From Fibrobacter sp. (GTDB taxonomy: Bacteria > Fibrobacterota > Fibrobacteria > Fibrobacterales > Fibrobacteraceae): a stretch of 39,585 nucleotides of DNA. The translations under genes were made by a program, and so were the position numbers. Below, piece after piece: positions 34,593 through 39,585 of this stretch; positions within the stretch are counted from its first letter, which is position 1, and each line of letters opens with the position of its first letter. The notes under the pieces are model-generated. The model worked only from the letters and a program-made list of their open reading frames with translations. It did no database searches and had not been told where the DNA came from. Where the stretch lies: NCBI RefSeq assembly GCF_017551775.1, contig NZ_JAFZKX010000052.1:1-39585 (forward strand), given 5' to 3'.

Positions 34593-36533
34593 ATGAACCT
34601 GACGGATAACTATCGCCTTACAGCCTGCAAGAAGGTCGGGAAAATCCCGACCGGGCTCGACGCGTTCGTTTTCCGGATGGTCGGAAGGTTCAAGGGGCGC
34701 AGGGGAGTGCTGCGCCGTCTCTTGAAGGATGCCGCCCTTATCGACAAGCGCGGGCGCATGTATTCCGTGATGAACAACTCGATTCTCAAGAGCCAGTTGA
34801 CGCAAATCCGTACCGAGATGAAGCGCCGCCCTGACAGGAACACGCTGCTCCAGGCATTTGCGCTTGCGCAGGAATCGGTTTCGAGAACGCTCGGCTACAG
34901 GCCCTATATCGAGCAGGTGGCGGGAGCCTTGGCGCTTTACCGCGGGTATATCGCGGAAATGTCCACCGGCGAAGGCAAGACGGTGACCGCGGCGATGTGC
35001 GGCGTGGTGCGTGGCTGGAGCAAGCGCCCGTGCCATGTGATTACGGCGAACGACTATCTCGCCGCCCGCGATGCCGAAATCATGAAGCCGCTTTACGATT
35101 TTTGCGGGGTTACGGTAGGAGCGGTGACCGGCGCCATGAAACCGCCCGAGCGACGCGCGGGCTATGGCGCCGACGTCACCTATTCTACTGCGAAGGAGGT
35201 CCTTGCCGATTTTTTGCGCGACCGCATCGCGATGGGCGGGTTCCAGAGCTTTGGCAAGCGCATCGTGAACGGCGCGGTGATGAACCTCGAAAAGATGATG
35301 TCGAACCTGGTGCAGCGCGGCCTTTGTACCGCGATTATCGACGAGGCCGACAATGTGCTGATTGACGAGGCGGTCACGCCGCTGATAATTTCGCGCGAAA
35401 AGAAGAACGAGGAATTCAACGAGAGCTGCAAGATTGCGTACGATATCTCGCTCCTCCTCAAGCGCAACAAGGATTACGCAGTCGATATCAAGAACCGCAC
35501 GATTCGCTTTCTGGTGGATATCGAAGAGCGTCTCGAGGAAATCGAGAACGCGAGTTCGTTTACGCGTGCCGCGTTCCTGAAGGACCTTGTGCGCCAGGCG
35601 CTGGTGGCGCGAGAACTGTTCGAGTGCGGGCGCCAGTATGTCATCGAGGAGGGCAAGGTCGTCATTGTCGATGAATCGACGGGCCGCAAGATGCCCATGC
35701 GTTCGTGGAACGGCGGGCTCCACCAGATGATAGAAATCAAGGAAGGCCTCGAGATGAGCGGCCTCAAGGAGACGGAGGCCCGCATGAGCTTCCAGCGGTT
35801 CTTCAGGCTGTACAAAAACTTCTCGGGGATGACCGGTACCGGCAAGGAGGCTTCCGCCGAATTCTGGACGATTTACGGAGCCCCGGTAGTCTGCATTCCG
35901 AACCACAGGAAGAGCAAGCGCAAGGTGTCGCACCTCAAGACGTATTCGACGAAGGATTCCAAGCGCAGCGCCATAGTCAAGGAAGTCGTGCGCATGCATT
36001 CCAAGGGCCGTCCCATCTTGATTGGCACGAAGGATATCGACGAAAGCGAGTACCTCGCGTCGGCGATTGAATCGAAGGGCCTGCACTGCCGCATCATCAA
36101 CGCGGTGCGCTGCGAAGAGGAGGCCGCCATCATCGCCGAGGCCGGAAAGTTCGGCGCCATTACGGTTGCGACCAACATGGCCGGGCGCGGTACGGACATC
36201 AAGATCAAGGACGATGTGCGCCGCATCGGCGGGCTGCACGTGATTGCCACGGAATGCAATCCCTCTTCGCGTATCGACCGCCAGCTATTCGGGCGTTCGG
36301 CGCGTCAGGGCGACCCGGGAAGCGTGAGCCATTACGCCTCGTTCGAAGATGATGTGTTGCGCCGCAATTTGCCCGCGACCATGAACCGCTTTTTTAGGCA
36401 TCTGGGCCCGCTGTCGGCGCTTTCCGTGGTTTGGGCGCAGCATCGCGCGGGCAGCAAGGCCTACCAGAGCCGCCTCTCGGTCCAGAGAACGGACACCTGG
36501 CTCGAAGATTCCCTTGGGTTCTCTGCGGAATAG
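34593..36533 (+). CDS. Short SecA-like preprotein translocase ATPase
   Basis: 646 residues, 9 bases after the M50-HlyD gene. The SecA motor is clear: Walker A in AEMSTGEGKT (residues 121-130), ITANDYLAARDAE, Walker B DEAD at 250-253 in IIDEADNVLIDEA, then TPLIIS leading into the preprotein cross-linking region, MSFQRFFRLYKNFSGMTGTG, VATNMAGRGTDI, and the final helicase motif QLFGRSARQGDPGSV near 570. Housekeeping SecA is about 850-900 residues. This one ends about 75 residues after that motif, so it lacks the helical scaffold and wing domains and the C-terminal zinc linker. It cannot simply replace SecA on SecYEG. Its place after the giant gene and the M50-HlyD fusion suggests a dedicated motor for the giant protein. 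There is no sign of decay. Confidence 0.88.
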   Translation: MNLTDNYRLTACKKVGKIPTGLDAFVFRMVGRFKGRRGVLRRLLKDAALIDKRGRMYSVMNNSILKSQLTQIRTEMKRRPDRNTLLQAFALAQESVSRTLGYRPYIEQVAGALALYRGYIAEMSTGEGKTVTAAMCGVVRGWSKRPCHVITANDYLAARDAEIMKPLYDFCGVTVGAVTGAMKPPERRAGYGADVTYSTAKEVLADFLRDRIAMGGFQSFGKRIVNGAVMNLEKMMSNLVQRGLCTAIIDEADNVLIDEAVTPLIISREKKNEEFNESCKIAYDISLLLKRNKDYAVDIKNRTIRFLVDIEERLEEIENASSFTRAAFLKDLVRQALVARELFECGRQYVIEEGKVVIVDESTGRKMPMRSWNGGLHQMIEIKEGLEMSGLKETEARMSFQRFFRLYKNFSGMTGTGKEASAEFWTIYGAPVVCIPNHRKSKRKVSHLKTYSTKDSKRSAIVKEVVRMHSKGRPILIGTKDIDESEYLASAIESKGLHCRIINAVRCEEEAAIIAEAGKFGAITVATNMAGRGTDIKIKDDVRRIGGLHVIATECNPSSRIDRQLFGRSARQGDPGSVSHYASFEDDVLRRNLPATMNRFFRHLGPLSALSVVWAQHRAGSKAYQSRLSVQRTDTWLEDSLGFSAE

Positions 36534-36557
36534 TTCCTCGGCGTGAGCCGCGGTAGG

Positions 36558-37451
36558 TTATTTTCCGGCCTTTTCTCTGGGGTGGAAGGCGCGGTGTTCC
36601 TGCTTTATAAATTCCTTGTCAATGTGCGTATAAATCTGCGTGGTGCTGATGTCGGCGTGCCCGAGGAGTTCCTGCAGTACGCGCAGGTCCATACCCGCCT
36701 CCAGGCAGTGCGTTGCAAAACTGTGCCGGAAGGTATGCGGCGAGACCTGCTTGCTCAAGTGCGCGGTATGCTGCTGCACGATTTTCCACGCCCCCATGCG
36801 GGTCATCGGCTTCCCGCGTGGGTTCAGGATGATATTGTCCGTTGTCGGGTGGGTGAGGGGCCTGCCATCTTCGATCCAGGCGCGCAGGTTTTCTTTCGCC
36901 TTGCTCCCGAGGGGCACCAGGCGCTGCTTGTTGCCCTTTCCGATAGGCGTGAGCCATTCGTTTTCGAGGTCGAGCTGCGAGAGCTTGATTCCGAGGGTCT
37001 CCGAGATGCGGAGCCCCGCGCTGTACATGAGTTCGAACAGCGCCGTGTCGCGCAGCGGGTTCTTGCCGTTGGCCGCGCTCTCGAAAACGCTGTCCACCTC
37101 CTCGCGGGTGAGGTACTGCGGCAGGTAGTGCCCGAGCTTCGGGCGTTCGAGCATCGATTCGGTGCTGTAGTCGTACTCGCCCTGGTTCTGCATGTACTTG
37201 AGGAACCCGCGCAGGCTCGAAAAATGCCTCGCGATGGACGTGGGGGAGTATTCCTCCTGCCCGGCGGTGAGCGTCAGGAATTCATCCAGTTTTTCGGGGG
37301 TCAGCGTCTTGAGATCTAGCCCGCTTTCGTCGAGCCAGCCCACGAAATGCCGCAGGTCTTCTTGGTAGCTCTGGATGGTGGCTGGCGAAAGATTCCGCTC
37401 CACCCCCAAAAATGCCAAGTAGGCATCCATGCGGTTAGAATTGAGGCTCAT
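36558..37451 (-). CDS. xerD: XerD-type tyrosine recombinase
   Basis: 297 residues, the usual Xer length, with an N-terminal SAM-like domain (about 5-90) and a catalytic domain. All active-site residues are present: Arg148 (SAGLRISE), Lys172 (GKGNKQR), His239 and Arg242 (HTFRHSF), His265 (LLGHADIST) and Tyr274 (TTQIYTH). Xer recombinases resolve chromosome dimers at dif. The C-terminal FHPR resembles XerD rather than XerC, but separation of the two by eye is not safe. It converges on the SecA-like gene with 24 bases between stops. A tRNA gene lies upstream, yet this looks like a housekeeping Xer and not a phage integrase. Confidence 0.85.
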   Translation of the reverse strand: MSLNSNRMDAYLAFLGVERNLSPATIQSYQEDLRHFVGWLDESGLDLKTLTPEKLDEFLTLTAGQEEYSPTSIARHFSSLRGFLKYMQNQGEYDYSTESMLERPKLGHYLPQYLTREEVDSVFESAANGKNPLRDTALFELMYSAGLRISETLGIKLSQLDLENEWLTPIGKGNKQRLVPLGSKAKENLRAWIEDGRPLTHPTTDNIILNPRGKPMTRMGAWKIVQQHTAHLSKQVSPHTFRHSFATHCLEAGMDLRVLQELLGHADISTTQIYTHIDKEFIKQEHRAFHPREKAGK

Positions 37452-37543
37452 ATGCTAAAAATATAAATAATGACCTTCGCAGTAGTGTGCAAATGGGTGT
37501 CGCGACGGCCCGCTTGCAGGTCGGCATGACCGAGTGCAGCCAC

Positions 37544-37560
37544 GGACGCCGTAGGCGTCC
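37544..37560. repeat. Intergenic inverted repeat
   Basis: GGACGCC (37544-37550) and GGCGTCC (37554-37560) form a perfect 7-bp hairpin with loop GTA in the GC-rich stretch upstream of the tRNA promoter. No T-run follows. A GGGGCCCC palindrome lies at 37572-37579. The rest of the gap between xerD and the tRNA shows no gene. Confidence 0.5.
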
Positions 37561-37628
37561 ACTCTGAGCTGGGGCCCCTCCCGCATAAAATTTTTAGTTC
37601 TTTTTTCAAAAAAAGCAACTTTCCCCCC

Positions 37629-37657
37629 TTGACAACCGTCAAATACTATTCTATAAT
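37629..37657 (+). promoter_or_regulatory. Consensus sigma-70 promoter of tRNA-Lys
   Basis: TTGACA (37629-37634) and TATAAT (37652-37657) are both perfect and 17 bases apart. Transcription should begin near 37664, about 15 bases before the mature tRNA. This strength fits a stable RNA gene. Confidence 0.9.
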
Positions 37658-37678
37658 TGTGCGCGTCCAAGCGACAAT

Positions 37679-37751
<73 letters not shown>

Positions 37752-37755
37752 CTAG

Positions 37756-37789
37756 AATGCCGAAATCCTAACGGTTTCGGCATTTTTTC
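37756..37789 (+). terminator. Rho-independent terminator of tRNA-Lys
   Basis: AATGCCGAAA (37756-37765) pairs perfectly with TTTCGGCATT (37775-37784), followed by a run of T residues. Confidence 0.9.
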
Positions 37790-37848
37790 GTTACAGAAGG
37801 GGCGAAATACGTGAATGTGACAATCAAGAGATCTATTTGTGATAGACA

Positions 37849-37876
37849 AGATAATAATTTATTGTTATCTTATAAT
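37849..37876 (+). promoter_or_regulatory. Dyad and -10 box before the nucleotidyltransferase
   Basis: AGATAATAA (37849-37857) pairs with TTGTTATCT (37862-37870) with one G-U, directly abutting TATAAT (37871-37876), which is 44 bases before the ATG. A good -35 is not visible at normal spacing, and the dyad covers that position, so this could be an activator or repressor site over a weak promoter. Confidence 0.35.
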
Positions 37877-37920
37877 TTCAATATAGTTTCGCTCTTTTTG
37901 GTTATTGAAGGGTTCCTTAT

Positions 37921-38844
37921 ATGAAGATTGTTTTGCCTGTTGCTGGAAACGGCTTGAGACTGCGTCCTTACACGGAGGACCGTCCCAAATGCCTTCTCCC
38001 GTTGGCCGGGAAGACCATCATCGACTGGATTGTCGATGATGCTATCCGTCTCAAGCCGACCGAGACGATTTTCATTACGGGCTACAAGGCCGAAAAGATT
38101 GACGAGTTCTTGAAGTCGAAGCCCGAATGGGGCGCGGTGCGTACCGTGCTCCAGTCCGATCCGCAGGGCCTCGGCGAGGCTATCAGCCTGTCGCTTCCGT
38201 ATATAAACGATGACGAGCCCCTCCTGATTATTCTCGGCGATACTCTTTTCGAGGCCGACCTCTCCATTTTGAAAAACGCCCAGGAGAACATCCTCTACAC
38301 GTACAAGGTCGAAGACCCGAAGCGTTTCGGCGTCGCCGTGGTGGGCGAGGGCGGCTGCATCGAGCGCCTTGTTGAAAAGCCGCAGGAATTCGTGAGCGAC
38401 GAGGCCATCGTGGGCATTTACTACATCAAGGATGTGAAGGCTCTCAAGGAATCCCTCAAGTACTTGATGGACAACGACATTCGCACCAAGGGCGAGTTCC
38501 AGCTGACGGATGCCCTCGAGAGGATGATTGAGATGGGCTGCAAGTTCCGGACCGCGCCTGTTTCTCGCTGGCTCGATTGCGGGCTTGTCGAAACCCTTCT
38601 CGATACGAATGCGCATGTTCTGAAGAAAAATGACAATTCCAAGGAATTTTCCCAGCCGGGAGTCGAGATTATCCCGCCTTGCTTCATCGGCAAGAACGCG
38701 AAAATCCATGGCTGCAAGATTGGCCCGTTTGTCGCCATCGGAGAGGACTGCGAACTTTCCGGAGTTGAAATCCGCGACGCCATCGTGTGGAACGGGGTCA
38801 AGATTTCGAACGGCATCGTGAAGAATACCGTCGTTCACAAATAA
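37921..38844 (+). CDS. Sugar-1-phosphate nucleotidyltransferase with hexapeptide tail
   Basis: 307 residues, ATG with AAGGG eight bases upstream. The N-terminal Rossmann-like domain has the nucleotidyltransferase signature GNGLRLRPYTEDRPKCLLPL (residues 9-28) and the metal-binding ILGDTLF near residue 105. The middle has FGVAVV and VEKPQEF, and RWLDCGLVETLLDTN resembles the substrate-binding end of glucose-1-phosphate thymidylyltransferase-like enzymes. Residues about 240-305 show a short left-handed beta-helix pattern (IIPPCFIGKNAKIHGCKIG). It should make an NDP-sugar for polysaccharide or cell-surface glycan synthesis; nucleotide and sugar cannot be told from sequence. It is a single-gene unit ending at the terminator at 38869-38895. 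Confidence 0.88.
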   Translation: MKIVLPVAGNGLRLRPYTEDRPKCLLPLAGKTIIDWIVDDAIRLKPTETIFITGYKAEKIDEFLKSKPEWGAVRTVLQSDPQGLGEAISLSLPYINDDEPLLIILGDTLFEADLSILKNAQENILYTYKVEDPKRFGVAVVGEGGCIERLVEKPQEFVSDEAIVGIYYIKDVKALKESLKYLMDNDIRTKGEFQLTDALERMIEMGCKFRTAPVSRWLDCGLVETLLDTNAHVLKKNDNSKEFSQPGVEIIPPCFIGKNAKIHGCKIGPFVAIGEDCELSGVEIRDAIVWNGVKISNGIVKNTVVHK

Positions 38845-38868
38845 ATTAAATTCTATATGTCATTGAAG

Positions 38869-38895
38869 CCCGCCTTGCGCGGGTTTTCTTTTTTT
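38869..38895 (+). terminator. Rho-independent terminator of the nucleotidyltransferase gene
   Basis: CCCGC (38869-38873) pairs with GCGGG (38879-38883) around CTTGC, followed by TTTTCTTTTTTT. Confidence 0.85.
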
Positions 38896-39050
38896 GGGAT
38901 GAATCGCCCCGAAACTGCGGAGGTGGGATGAATGTATCCGTTTTTTCGATGATGACAAATTAGAATTTACCATAAATTACTCGGGAGTTTTGGGAGCGGG
39001 ATATAAATTTTTTTCCAGGTATGGATAACAACCCAAAACAAGGAGTAAAA

Positions 39051-39585
39051 ATGAACATCAAAAAACTTGCATTCGCCCTCTCCCTAACGACGGCTTTCTG
39101 TTACATGGGATGCGAAGACCCTGCTTCATCTTCCGGTTCCGGCGATGATGAAAGACCGGCTCTTTCGAGCGATTCCAACGGCGGTTCTGGAAATGGGGCT
39201 TCAAGCGAATCTACGGGCGGCTCGACGCCCTCTGTTTCCAGCGATTCTAGGGATGTTTTTCCTGCAAGTTCTAGCGATGTGGCTCCTGCAAGTTCAAGCG
39301 AATCTGCGCCCGCGAGTTCTGCTAATGTAGGCGGCATGGGTGGCTTCGGTGGCGACGGCGGCATGGGTGGTTTTGGCGGTGATGGAGGCCAGGGTGGTTT
39401 CGGCGGCCAGGGCGGCATGGGTGGCTTTGGCGGTGAAGGTGGCATGGGCGGCTTCGGCGGCGACGGAGGCTTTGGCGGCTTCGGCGGTGACGGAGGGTGG
39501 GCCGCTAACTGCTACGCCGAAACCAAGGTCAGCATTGTACCAGTTAGAAGAATATTGAGTCGCGAACCAGTCGGTTGGTGCAGCA
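39051..39585 (+). CDS. Lipoprotein with Ser-rich linker and GGFGG repeats, 3' end missing
   Basis: ATG at 39051 with AAGGAG five bases upstream; the frame stays open to the window edge (178 codons seen). MNIKKLAFALSLTTAFCYMGC is a lipoprotein signal with the likely lipidated Cys at 21. Residues 25-92 are a Ser/Ala/Pro/Asp linker of the Fibrobacter style. Residues 94-149 are six 9-residue units of (M/Q/F)GGFGG(D/E/Q)GG. After that the sequence becomes ordinary (WAANCYAETKV). Gly-Phe repeats of this type occur in sticky or self-associating surface proteins, but the main domain lies outside the window, so no function is proposed. Confidence 0.8.
   Translation, partial: MNIKKLAFALSLTTAFCYMGCEDPASSSGSGDDERPALSSDSNGGSGNGASSESTGGSTPSVSSDSRDVFPASSSDVAPASSSESAPASSANVGGMGGFGGDGGMGGFGGDGGQGGFGGQGGMGGFGGEGGMGGFGGDGGFGGFGGDGGWAANCYAETKVSIVPVRRILSREPVGWCS
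39330..39497 (+). repeat. 27-bp repeats encoding (M/Q/F)GGFGG(D/E/Q)GG
   Basis: Six in-frame copies of a 27-base unit built on ATGGGTGGCTTCGGTGGCGA, differing mostly at third bases and at the first and seventh residue of the unit. Confidence 0.85.

Noticed and set aside
33633-36239. An 868-codon minus-strand frame opposite the M50-HlyD and SecA-like genes.
   Set aside because: It crosses the boundary of two well-recognised plus-strand genes and shows no family features.
36539-36550. Small hairpin CGGC-GTGA-GCCG between the convergent SecA-like and xerD genes as a terminator.
   Set aside because: The stem has four pairs and no T-run follows on either strand.

Overview
The window looks like chromosomal DNA from Fibrobacter or a close relative (Fibrobacterota). 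It holds a GH94 cellobiose phosphorylase typical of cellulose degraders, lipoproteins with long poly-serine tracts, and a protein with the Fibrobacter-specific FISUMP domain. Codon usage in most genes is rich in GGC, AAG and CTC. The assignment is inferred from gene content, not from a marker gene.

Layout. (1) 1-3.0 kb: the 3' part of a GH94 phosphorylase, then a small exported DUF2314-like protein and an intergenic stretch with hairpins. (2) 3.0-8.6 kb, minus strand: a tight four-gene operon read from 8595 to 3046. It encodes a lipoprotein, a short HlyD-type adaptor, a TolC-type outer membrane protein and a GAF-TM-HlyD fusion. (3) 8.8-10.5 kb, plus strand: a DUF3467 protein and a FISUMP lipoprotein. 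(4) 10.66-36.5 kb, plus strand: a giant gene of about 21.6 kb, then a PqqD-like/M50 protease/HlyD fusion and a short SecA-like ATPase, each separated by fewer than 10 bases. (5) 36.5-39.6 kb: a XerD-type recombinase (minus), tRNA-Lys(CTT) with a near-consensus promoter and terminator, a sugar-1-phosphate nucleotidyltransferase, and a truncated Gly-rich lipoprotein.

Main hypothesis: regions 2 and 4 are the two arms of one dedicated export system for the giant protein. The giant product has an N-terminal LEPR-type signature, tandem beta-rich modules, RTX-like calcium-binding repeats and an EF-hand-like loop, so it is probably a very large surface or secreted protein. The locus provides an outer membrane channel (TolC), three HlyD-type adaptor modules, an intramembrane metalloprotease and a SecA-like motor. 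It has no ABC ATPase, so it is not a classical type I system. I infer that the SecA-like protein supplies the energy.

The most striking sequence anomaly is an in-frame TAG at 10831-10833. It separates the LEPR leader (10657-10830) from 7183 further open codons in the same frame. It could be a sequence error, a recent nonsense mutation, readthrough, or a true downstream GTG start.
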